Of a DNA stretch of 14,404 nt, positions 1 to 6,350 are shown piece after piece. Origin of the DNA: Flavobacteriaceae bacterium (GTDB lineage: Bacteria; Bacteroidota; Bacteroidia; Flavobacteriales; Flavobacteriaceae). The stretch covers positions 1 through 14,404 of the forward strand of contig JAUXCI010000034.1 in NCBI GenBank assembly GCA_030618945.1. Direction: 5' to 3'. Every line of letters begins with the position of its first letter. The first letter of the stretch is position 1. The notes under the pieces are model-generated. The model was not told where the DNA came from, searched no databases, and worked only from the letters and a program-made list of their open reading frames with translations. Both the position numbers and the translations under genes were made by a program.

Positions 1-80
1 ACTCGTTTAATATCTTTCAATAAAAAACGAAAGAGAAATTTTAATATTGTTAAGTGACTGAAATATAAATTCTAAAATAA

Positions 81-98
81 AGTAATAAAATTATTACT
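81..98. promoter_or_regulatory. 18-bp palindrome upstream of the membrane protein/XRE pair
   Basis: Two perfect 8-bp arms (AGTAATAA and TTATTACT) flank an AA spacer, 16 bp before the -33 element of the promoter at 114-144. A palindrome at this place, in front of an operon that encodes a small XRE regulator, could be its operator. The sequence is very AT-rich, so chance occurrence is possible. Confidence 0.35.
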
Positions 99-113
99 AA
101 ATGTAAAAAATAC

Positions 114-144
114 TTGTCATAATGAAATAAATACTTTACATTTG
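114..144 (+). promoter_or_regulatory. Bacteroidota-type promoter for the membrane protein/XRE operon
   Basis: A TTG at 114-116 is followed after exactly 20 nt by TACATTTG at 137-144, a full match to the Bacteroidota consensus TTG-N19-21-TAnnTTTG. Transcription would begin near 149-152. This leaves a leader of about 15 nt before the ATG at 167 and rules out the in-frame TTG at 146 as a start codon. Confidence 0.75.
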
Positions 145-166
145 ATTGTATTTAAAATCAATTATT

Positions 167-643
167 ATGAAATTAAATTATTTATTTCCGAACAGGTACA
201 AGAAAATAGGATTGATTATTCTTATCCCTTCTTTAATTTTTGGGTTGATCACCGTGATCTATGATCTTGAACCAGAGATCTTGGACCTTAATGTTCCGGC
301 CATTTTTGTAAATGACATCATTGGTGAGCAAGAACTTGTGGGATTGACCGATAACAATATCTTAAACGAAATCTGTGGAGCTTTATTGATCATCAGTTTA
401 ATTCTGGTCGCTTTTTCAAAAGAGAAGCAAGAAGATGAATTGATTGCCAAAATCAGATTGGAATCGCTGGTGTGGGCCACCTATTTGAATTATGGAATAT
501 TATTATTTGCTATGCTTTTTGTATACGAACTTTCGTTTTTATGGGTGATGATATTTAATATGTTTACCATTTTGCTGTTCTTTATTATAAGGTTTAACTG
601 GCAAGTGATTAAACTGAATAAATCTTTGAGTTATGAAGAATAG
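167..643 (+). CDS. Small integral membrane protein, partner of an XRE regulator
   Basis: A 158-residue protein with about four hydrophobic segments: residues 14-27 (GLIILIPSLIFGLI region), about 65-80, 100-115 and 119-136. The loop between the first two (about residues 28-64) is acidic and probably extracytoplasmic. The ATG at 167 is preferred over the in-frame TTG at 146 because the promoter places the transcript start just downstream of 146. The last 11 nt overlap the next gene, a small helix-turn-helix regulator, so the two are co-translated. This pairing of an uncharacterised membrane protein with a 65-70 residue XRE regulator recurs in Bacteroidota and Firmicutes genomes, but I know of no assigned function. 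It may sense a membrane or metabolite signal; that is inference. Confidence 0.75.
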   Translation: MKLNYLFPNRYKKIGLIILIPSLIFGLITVIYDLEPEILDLNVPAIFVNDIIGEQELVGLTDNNILNEICGALLIISLILVAFSKEKQEDELIAKIRLESLVWATYLNYGILLFAMLFVYELSFLWVMIFNMFTILLFFIIRFNWQVIKLNKSLSYEE

Positions 644-839
644 TATCAAAGTAGAGAGAGCCAAAAAGAATATAACTCAGGCTGCACTGGCAAAGATGGC
701 CAAGGTAAGCAGACAGACTATCAATGCCATGGAATTAGGAAAGTATGTGCCTTCAACCGTTTTGGCGCTCCGATTGGCAAATATTTTTGAGGCTGAAGTA
801 AGTGATATTTTCACCTTGGAAGACAGCGATTGGGAATAA
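633..839 (+). CDS. Small XRE-family helix-turn-helix transcriptional regulator
   Basis: A 68-residue protein consisting almost only of a Cro/C1-type HTH domain. The order is typical: IKVERAKKNITQAALAKMAK (helices 1-2), VSRQTINAMELGKYVPST (recognition helix and turn), then LALRLANIFEAEVSDIFTLE. The motif VSRQTINxxExGKYxPS identifies the short YozG/YgzD-like regulator group, usually encoded beside a membrane protein. The ATG at 633 lies inside the preceding membrane protein gene (11-nt overlap), which indicates one operon and translational coupling. It probably represses its own promoter, perhaps through the palindrome at 81-98. No ligand-binding domain is present, so any signal must come from a partner such as the membrane protein. 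Confidence 0.88.
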   Translation: MKNSIKVERAKKNITQAALAKMAKVSRQTINAMELGKYVPSTVLALRLANIFEAEVSDIFTLEDSDWE

Positions 840-866
840 ATTGGAACAAGCTGTCGGCTTAGCAGT

Positions 867-881
867 ACCCGGCGGGTTTTT
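867..881 (+). terminator. Weak intrinsic terminator after the XRE gene
   Basis: The convergent gap of 50 bp holds ACCC-GGC-GGGT followed by a run of five T residues, on the plus strand. The stem is only 4 bp, so this is a weak candidate. Confidence 0.35.
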
Positions 882-889
882 ATTTGCTA

Positions 890-3076
890 TTATTGATGTA
901 CTTCTCCTGGTTTATACCTCGTAATTGCCCTTTTAATTACATCCTCTTTATAGTATGGAACGGTTTTGAATTCGGCGTTCGCATAAGGTAAAACCTGATC
1001 ATCAAAATGCGGTGACGCTGGATTACCGCTTTGACCACCGGCTAAAAGTGTTTTAGCTTGAACTTTGTCACCAAACTCAACTACTGCTACAAAACTATTA
1101 CCGCCGACCCCATAAATCCGTTTGGTATTTTCTCCTTTTCGAGTCCCAAAAGAGGCTAGAGCCCCCCAATACCCGCTTGCCATTCCAATGGGAACACTGT
1201 GCAGACTATCGTTAAACTTTTGAACAATGTCTCCATTGATTCGCTGGTATCTGTTGTATTGGCCCCATTCAATCTTCCAATCTCCAAAATCATCAATAAG
1301 TTGGCCCAGCGCTTTTTCAAAGACGTTACGTCGCTCCTGTAGCGAAGATTCCTGGCCCATATAGTTCATGTTTCGTATCATATCACGACGTTTTTTTTGT
1401 ATTAACCCTGAACTATAGTATTGGTAAAAATAGTATTGCGTCAAGGTCATGGCCACTGAATTGACCGAAACTTTATAATCCCAATTATTTAATAATTCAA
1501 TAGCTTCCTTGGTATTGACATCATTAATCGATTCATTTTTGTAAGCCTCCAACAAGCCCGAAATCAAAACTTTGGCACCTGGTAAAAAAGGATCGTAAGC
1601 CAGGTCAATGAGCCCGTCAAGAGTCAAAGAATCTGCCTGTTTTAAAAGGGAGACTGCGTGTAAACCTCTAAAATTTTCAGGATAAGAAGCCATATAACTG
1701 GGGTAATCTTCTGGTCTTGGGCTGAAATCTCCTGCCGACGTAAATGGGGTGGAATTGCAATTTTGTATCCAGCCGGTTTCGGGGTTCACCACAAGAATAT
1801 TTTCATCAACTTCATGGAGGCCCTTCCAATCAGTCTCAGGCTTGCTCCCGTCAACGGGTTTTGAATAGTCGAATTCAATATTCCTTTTCGGTATAAAATT
1901 CCCGTGATAATAAGCAATATTACCTTCAGCATCAGCAAAAACGGTATTGTTGGAAGAGTTTGTTCTCATGTCCATCATGGTTTTGAAACCAGTATGATTT
2001 GCCTGCTTCGTTCTTATAAAAGATTGTTGCAATGCCATGACCGGATCCCACATCATTGCAGTAGACACCCACTTTTCTTCATTACTATGGGTAACGGGTC
2101 CATGATGCGTCCTATAGCCCGTAAAAGTTCTTTCTAGTAATCCCGTATCCGTTTTATATTTTAAACTTATAGGATAAGAAATAATATCACGTTTTTCTTT
2201 TCCATACAAATATTTGAGCCCCTTTGAGTTTTCTATGATCGTTTCTTCAAATTCATCGATGATATCTGTACCGGTAGAGGTATGCATCCATCCTGTCTTT
2301 TCATTAAAGCCCTGATAAACAAAAAATTGCCCCCAGGTTACGGCCCCATAGGCATTCAAACCTTCTTCACTTACAACATGAACTTCCCCTCTAAAAAAGA
2401 ATGAAGTATGCGGATTAATAAGCAACATACTGTTTCCTGAGGCGGTCAATTTACCAGACAAGGCTATTCCGTTAGAACCCTGCAGGTCTCCATAATTAAG
2501 GCTGATCATTCCATTATAGACATCTGCCAAACCATGCTGATTTTCAGCTTTATAAAACTTTTTAATCTTTAAAGTTGAAATGCGTTCAATATCACCTCCA
2601 ATAGAACCCTCACTAAAATACATTGGCATCCAAGGTTCAAAATGGTTGAGGAGTTTGGGTTTTACTTCGGGATGTGTATACAAATAGTAATTTATGCCGT
2701 CCGCAAAAGCGACGCATAGTTTTTGCAACCATTCAGGGCTTGAATTAAAATTTTCTATGGCTTCCTCTTTTGTCATAAACAATCGCGCTCTTACATCAGA
2801 ATATAAAGCCCGCTCACCTTCTACTTCTGCCAATCGACCAATGGCCCATATATAATTTTGTTCTATACGATTAAAATCATCTTCACACTGGGCATAAAGA
2901 AGTCCAAACACAGCATCGGCATCTGTTTTCCCATAAATATGAGGCACTCCATAATCATCTCTAAAAATTTCTACGCGAGAAGCCTGATCAATCCACTTAT
3001 CTAATTCGGTTGATTCTTTTTGATCAATGTAACAACTACTTAAACCGACAAGGAATAGAACTAAAATGTATTTCAT
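890..3076 (-). CDS. Penicillin acylase/AHL acylase family lipoprotein (Ntn hydrolase)
   Basis: A 728-residue protein expected to hydrolyse an amide bond in acylated substrates (N-acyl homoserine lactones, beta-lactams or other N-acyl compounds) outside the cytoplasm. It starts MKYILVLFLVGLSSC, a lipoprotein signal with Cys15. A longer reading frame opening at 3151 would bury this signal 25 residues in, so I reject it; a TATATTTG -7 element at 3106-3099 also fits the ATG at 3076. The alpha-chain motif VEIFRDDYGVPHIYG leads to the self-cleavage site GSN, giving the beta-chain Ser201. A His stands 22 residues later (beta23) in INPHTSFF, as in PvdQ and cephalosporin acylases, where penicillin G acylase has Gln. 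A later WIQNCNSTP supplies the oxyanion-hole Asn region. Length fits a complete precursor. The substrate cannot be deduced. It forms a single-gene unit convergent with the XRE pair. Confidence 0.88.
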   Translation of the reverse strand: MKYILVLFLVGLSSCYIDQKESTELDKWIDQASRVEIFRDDYGVPHIYGKTDADAVFGLLYAQCEDDFNRIEQNYIWAIGRLAEVEGERALYSDVRARLFMTKEEAIENFNSSPEWLQKLCVAFADGINYYLYTHPEVKPKLLNHFEPWMPMYFSEGSIGGDIERISTLKIKKFYKAENQHGLADVYNGMISLNYGDLQGSNGIALSGKLTASGNSMLLINPHTSFFFRGEVHVVSEEGLNAYGAVTWGQFFVYQGFNEKTGWMHTSTGTDIIDEFEETIIENSKGLKYLYGKEKRDIISYPISLKYKTDTGLLERTFTGYRTHHGPVTHSNEEKWVSTAMMWDPVMALQQSFIRTKQANHTGFKTMMDMRTNSSNNTVFADAEGNIAYYHGNFIPKRNIEFDYSKPVDGSKPETDWKGLHEVDENILVVNPETGWIQNCNSTPFTSAGDFSPRPEDYPSYMASYPENFRGLHAVSLLKQADSLTLDGLIDLAYDPFLPGAKVLISGLLEAYKNESINDVNTKEAIELLNNWDYKVSVNSVAMTLTQYYFYQYYSSGLIQKKRRDMIRNMNYMGQESSLQERRNVFEKALGQLIDDFGDWKIEWGQYNRYQRINGDIVQKFNDSLHSVPIGMASGYWGALASFGTRKGENTKRIYGVGGNSFVAVVEFGDKVQAKTLLAGGQSGNPASPHFDDQVLPYANAEFKTVPYYKEDVIKRAITRYKPGEVHQ

Positions 3077-3098
3077 ATTAAAATTTTTGCTGGTCCAA

Positions 3099-3106
3099 CA
3101 AATATA
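3099..3106 (-). promoter_or_regulatory. -7 element of the acylase promoter
   Basis: Read on the minus strand this is TATATTTG, a full match to TAnnTTTG, 22 nt upstream of the acylase ATG at 3076. No clear TTG stands 19-21 nt further upstream, so the -33 element is weak. It supports the short start. Confidence 0.5.
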
Positions 3107-3226
3107 TCCATTTTTTATTGGCAGATTAAATGTATCACGACTTGAATACAATTCAATAAATCAGAAAGTTGAAGGTTTCAAATCAAGTGAATTGATATTT
3201 TCATTAATTTTAAGCAGGATTAGCGA

Positions 3227-3241
3227 CCATATTTGATATGG
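3227..3241. promoter_or_regulatory. Inverted repeat overlapping a possible -7 element before the PH-domain gene
   Basis: The perfect inverted repeat CCATAT-TTG-ATATGG lies 41 nt before the PH-domain gene start. It contains CATATTTG (3228-3235), one mismatch from TAnnTTTG. It may be an operator on a weak promoter. The divergent region between 3077 and 3281 shows nothing else recognisable. Confidence 0.3.
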
Positions 3242-3281
3242 CCCCCTAAATAATGAGTGAATTTAAATTAAAAACCTGATT

Positions 3282-3818
3282 ATGACTGAATCAAATATTA
3301 TTCAAAAAGCTGTATTCAGCCCAAAGATCAAAACTTACATTCTTTTCTTTGTAGCCTTCTTTTTGATGATATCCATCATTGGGATACCTTTATTACTTAT
3401 TTGGTTTCTTGGAACAGGAAGGTATATGAGCAATCGCTATTTTGAGAATCTTCATTGCGTTTTAACTGAGCGGCAACTGATATTTAGTAAAGGGGCATTT
3501 TTCAAGGTAGAAAAAACCATTCCACTTGAAAATATCCAGGATCTCACTTTTTTGCAAAACCCCATACTGAACCTACTCGAATTAAAAATTTTAAAAATTG
3601 AAACGGCAGGGGGAAGTAATCCTCATGGGAGCGATATGAAATTAATTGGAATTATCGAAGCAGATGCTTTCAAAAAGAAGGTTTTAAATCAAAGAGAAAA
3701 AATCATAGATAAGCCTTCAAAAGAGAAAACTCGATTGGAAGACCCTGAGACAATTGCATTGCTTCGAGAAATGAGAGACCTTCTGAAAGAAATCAAATTA
3801 ATTAAAAAGGATAAGTGA
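3282..3818 (+). CDS. Bacterial PH-domain (bPH2/YdbS-like) membrane protein
   Basis: A 178-residue protein. Residues 18-46 form a long hydrophobic stretch ending in a tight turn (IGIPLLLIWFLGTGRY), probably a membrane hairpin. After it comes the bacterial pleckstrin-homology fold, about residues 50-132: NLHCVLTERQLIFSKGAFFKVEKTIPLENIQDL and then the strand-rich segment LKIETAGG. This NxxxxLTxxxLxxxxGxxxxxxxxIPLxxIQD pattern is diagnostic for the bPH2 (former DUF304) family. The C-terminus (about 140-178) is charged and helical (LREMRDLLKEIKLIKK) and may form a coiled coil. The role of bPH2 membrane proteins is largely unknown. Its stop codon overlaps the GTG of an acetyltransferase remnant (GTGA), a sign that the two once formed an operon. 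Confidence 0.82.
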   Translation: MTESNIIQKAVFSPKIKTYILFFVAFFLMISIIGIPLLLIWFLGTGRYMSNRYFENLHCVLTERQLIFSKGAFFKVEKTIPLENIQDLTFLQNPILNLLELKILKIETAGGSNPHGSDMKLIGIIEADAFKKKVLNQREKIIDKPSKEKTRLEDPETIALLREMRDLLKEIKLIKKDK

Positions 3819-3928
3819 ATACAATCAAATTGATAAGAACTGATTCAAGCAATCAGGATTTTATAGATCTAGTCGAACTTTTGGATGCTGATCTTGCATT
3901 AAGGCATTCAGTGTCGTATGTTAAATGA
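3815..3928 (+). pseudogene. Remnant of a GNAT N-acetyltransferase gene (N-terminus only)
   Basis: From a GTG that overlaps the preceding stop codon (GTGA), 37 codons read VNTIKLIRTDSSNQDFIDLV, then ELLDADLALR, then HSVSYVK and a TGA. The first 30 residues closely resemble the start of a common Bacteroidota GNAT family whose members open I+RTdsxNxDFixLVxxLDxxLAxxDG. After LALR the similarity stops. The acetyl-CoA binding core (about 120 residues) is absent, and I find no continuation in any frame down to 4070. This is most simply a gene truncated by deletion. The overlap with the PH-domain gene suggests the intact ancestor was translationally coupled to it. The assignment rests on memory of the family's N-terminus. 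Confidence 0.6.
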
Positions 3929-4034
3929 ATGTTTGAGGATAATTTTTGTCACACAATTAGCTCATTTTCAGCCCATTTGTTGAAAAAAATTGATAAGTAC
4001 ATCGATATTTACTCTTTTTTCCAAGATTAATTTC

Positions 4035-4042
4035 TATTTTTG
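4035..4042 (+). promoter_or_regulatory. -7 element before the repeat-protein gene
   Basis: TATTTTTG fits TAnnTTTG and lies 30 nt before the ATG at 4072. The -33 region contains only T-rich sequence without TTG. Apart from this and the acetyltransferase remnant, I see nothing defined between 3929 and 4071. Confidence 0.45.
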
Positions 4043-4071
4043 AGCGGTTTGGAAAAATTAATCTAGATATA

Positions 4072-4935
4072 ATGAAAGGAATTGTCATTGTTCTTTTGTT
4101 TGTTGTTTTATCAATTTCTTCGATAAATGCACAACAGAAAGTTCACGTTTCGGATATAGAGGAAAGGAATATTGGTGGGCAAATGGTTTTGTATGCTAAC
4201 GACCAAAAGTATGAAGGGATAGTTTATGAAAACTATGTGAAACCGAAACTAAAATATACCGTAAAGGAAGGTAGAATGAACGGCCCTTATGAATTATTTT
4301 ATGAAAACGGTGGCCTTAGAAGAAAAACTTCTTTCAAGGATGACAAATACAACGGCCTCTATGAGGAATTTTATGAAAACGGGCAATTAGCTATTAAAAC
4401 TTTTTTCAAATCTGGGAAATACCATGGCTCGCTTCAGATGTATTATAAAAACGGTCAGCTGGAAGCGGAAGGGAAGCATATAGAAGGATCTTATGATGGA
4501 ATTCAAAGGAAATACTATGAAAACGGTAAGTTAAAGTCTAGTGTATCCTATGTTTTTGGTGCTAAAGAGGGCCCTTCTATAAAGTACTACGAAAACGGTG
4601 ACCTTAAAGAGCAGGCCTTTTATTCCAATGATAAATTGAATGGCAGCTATGAAAACTACTATGAAGATTTGGCTTTATATGTGAAAACGGAGTACGTAAA
4701 TGGTGTTAAAGAAGGGGATTTTTTTATGTATTTTGAAAATGGCCGTTTAAAGAGAAAAGGTTTTTATTTAGATGGTGTTGAGAATGGACCATTTGAAATC
4801 TATCATGAAAATGGCAGGTTAAAACGTAAAGGATTCTTTAAAGAGGGTAGGTTAACAGGAGAATTTGAAACCTATGACGAGCAAGGCCGATTGGTCAATA
4901 AATCAACTTATAAAAACGGGCAAGTGATTGGTTGA
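4072..4935 (+). CDS. Secreted MORN-like (YwqK-type) repeat protein
   Basis: A 287-residue protein with a Sec signal peptide (MKGIVIVLLFVVLSISSINA, cleavage before QQ). After an N-terminal segment it is built of nine repeats with an exact period of 24 residues. The core [YFH]-E-N-G-x-L-[KR] recurs at residues 77, 101, 125, 149, 173, 197, 221, 245 and 269. Between cores each unit holds an aromatic strand and a G-x-x-[EN]-G turn, as in MORN_2/YwqK repeats, which form an elongated beta sheet. The sixth unit (YEDLALY) has lost the NG turn. Databases often call such proteins 'toxin-antitoxin YwqK family antitoxin', but no toxin gene is next to it and the export signal argues against a cytoplasmic antitoxin. 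A surface or periplasmic binding scaffold is likelier; its partner is unknown. It appears monocistronic. Confidence 0.8.
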   Translation: MKGIVIVLLFVVLSISSINAQQKVHVSDIEERNIGGQMVLYANDQKYEGIVYENYVKPKLKYTVKEGRMNGPYELFYENGGLRRKTSFKDDKYNGLYEEFYENGQLAIKTFFKSGKYHGSLQMYYKNGQLEAEGKHIEGSYDGIQRKYYENGKLKSSVSYVFGAKEGPSIKYYENGDLKEQAFYSNDKLNGSYENYYEDLALYVKTEYVNGVKEGDFFMYFENGRLKRKGFYLDGVENGPFEIYHENGRLKRKGFFKEGRLTGEFETYDEQGRLVNKSTYKNGQVIG

Positions 4936-4960
4936 TAAATTGACCGATTCGAATAACCTG

Positions 4961-4974
4961 ATTTGAATTCAAAT
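4961..4974. repeat. 14-bp palindrome in the gap before the histidine kinase
   Basis: ATTTGAATTCAAAT is a perfect palindrome about 80 bp before the kinase start. It does not match the TTGAT-N4-ATCAA boxes found further downstream. It may be an operator or chance in AT-rich DNA. I find no good TAnnTTTG element for the kinase gene in this 120-bp gap. Confidence 0.25.
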
Positions 4975-5055
4975 ACCTGAGAAAGAAGGGTGTTTCCTTT
5001 TATTTCACTACAAATTTCTGTAACTTCATGGATTAAAGTTTAAAGAACTAGGCTC

Positions 5056-6333
5056 ATGGTAAAAAATGATGAAGTTTTTTATAAGATTTGTTTTGATTCC
5101 TTAATAGATGGCATTTGTATTGTTGATAACAAAGGCCTTATTGTCATAAATAATTCTTCCTTGGATGAGATTTTTGGCTATTCAAAAGGGGAGTTGTTCA
5201 ATAAGAAAATCGATATACTTATTCCTGAGGCGCATCGAATATCACATAAATCACACTTTGAGTCCTATTTAAAATTTCCTAAAAAATACAGCAAAGGTAA
5301 GGGCCGTGAATTCTCTGGCTTGCATAAGAATGGATCCATTCTGGATTTGGAAATAGGTTTGAATTATTTTGAATATAAGGGCAGGTTTTATGGCAAAGCA
5401 CTGATCTCTGAAATCGGAACAAGGAAACAAAAAGAGTTTCGGATTAAAGAACAAAATAGAAACCTTGAAAATGAAGTTGAAAAACGAAACAATGAATTAA
5501 CTCGTGTCATTGCTGAATTGGAAAACTCCAATTTGATGTTGAAAGATGAGATTAAGGATAGAATTAAGGCAGAGAAAAATGCAAAAATAGCTTTAGAAAA
5601 GGAAAAAGAACTTAATCTGATGCAAACAAAATTCATGTCTCTTGCTTCACATGAATTTAAAACACCACTAAGTGGGATACTTACGTCAGCCGGACTTATT
5701 GAAAAATACAATCAGATTGGTGCATCGGATAAAATAAAAAATCATTCAATTACAATTAAGAATCTGGTTTATCAGTTAAATGCGATCCTTGATGATTTCT
5801 TATACCTGGAAGGCATTGAGTCAGAAAATTATTCTTTTCAATTATCTCATTTTACATTTTGCAAAGTGATTAATAAGATCGTAGAGGAGGCAAAACCTGT
5901 GTTAAAAGAAGGACAAACCATTGATGTTATTCCTTGTAAGAGCTCTATTGAAGTTTTTCAGGATCAAAAAGTGATTGACATTATCATACGTAATGTACTC
6001 TATAATGCCATTAAATATTCTAACAAAGGATCAAAAGTTGAATTGAAAATGCAAGTAGACGACGAGCTGATAGTGACCATAAAGGACGAGGGAATAGGTA
6101 TTCCGTCAGAAGCAAAAAGTCACGTATTTGAAAGATTTTACAGAGCTAAAAATGCCTTACCTATCCAAGGTACCGGAATTGGTTTGAATATAGTAAAACG
6201 GCACATAGAAAAACTTAATGGATCCATATTCTTAGAAAGTGAAGAGAATAAGGGGACGACTGTCGTTTTGAAAATACCACTTATCAATAATAAGGAACCA
6301 GAGTCTATTAATGCAATGAATCAATGGGGATAA
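5056..6333 (+). CDS. PAS-domain sensor histidine kinase, FixL-like, soluble
   Basis: A 425-residue cytoplasmic kinase without membrane segments. Residues 5-120 form a PAS domain; 128-190 a charged coiled coil; 193-255 the HisKA domain with phosphorylated His199 in SLASHEFKTPLSG; 290-412 the ATPase domain with N-box (NAIKYS, Asn317), G1 (DEGIGIP, Asp344), F-box (FERFYR) and G2 (GTGIGL, 372-377). The PAS segment ILIPEAHRISHKSHFESY followed by GKGREFSGLHKNG aligns without gaps to rhizobial FixL around the heme ligand (MPEPDRSRHDSY) and the distal Arg (GIGR). His64 and Arg84 are 20 residues apart, as His200 and Arg220 are in FixL. Heme binding is therefore likely but unproven, since related PAS domains without heme share part of this motif. 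The gene is followed after 17 nt by its likely partner, a receiver-CRP fusion. Autophosphorylation at His199 would pass phosphate to Asp53 of that protein. Confidence 0.9.
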   Translation: MVKNDEVFYKICFDSLIDGICIVDNKGLIVINNSSLDEIFGYSKGELFNKKIDILIPEAHRISHKSHFESYLKFPKKYSKGKGREFSGLHKNGSILDLEIGLNYFEYKGRFYGKALISEIGTRKQKEFRIKEQNRNLENEVEKRNNELTRVIAELENSNLMLKDEIKDRIKAEKNAKIALEKEKELNLMQTKFMSLASHEFKTPLSGILTSAGLIEKYNQIGASDKIKNHSITIKNLVYQLNAILDDFLYLEGIESENYSFQLSHFTFCKVINKIVEEAKPVLKEGQTIDVIPCKSSIEVFQDQKVIDIIIRNVLYNAIKYSNKGSKVELKMQVDDELIVTIKDEGIGIPSEAKSHVFERFYRAKNALPIQGTGIGLNIVKRHIEKLNGSIFLESEENKGTTVVLKIPLINNKEPESINAMNQWG

Positions 6334-6350
6334 TTCATTTATTAAATGAA

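Noticed and set aside
146..166. TTG start at 146 for the first membrane protein
   Set aside because: The consensus promoter at 114-144 would start transcription after 146, and an ATG at 167 is available.
3077..3151. Longer acylase reading frame starting at 3151
   Set aside because: It would place 25 residues before a perfect lipoprotein signal, and the TATATTTG element at 3106-3099 lies inside the extension, so the start at 3076 is favoured.
3188..3200. ATCAA and TTGAT motifs in the acylase/PH-domain intergenic region as another FNR-type site
   Set aside because: The half-sites are in everted orientation with a 5-nt gap and no second box, so they do not fit the pattern.
4072..4935. Repeat protein as a YwqK-type antitoxin
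   Set aside because: It has an export signal and no neighbouring toxin gene; the label comes only from the shared repeat.
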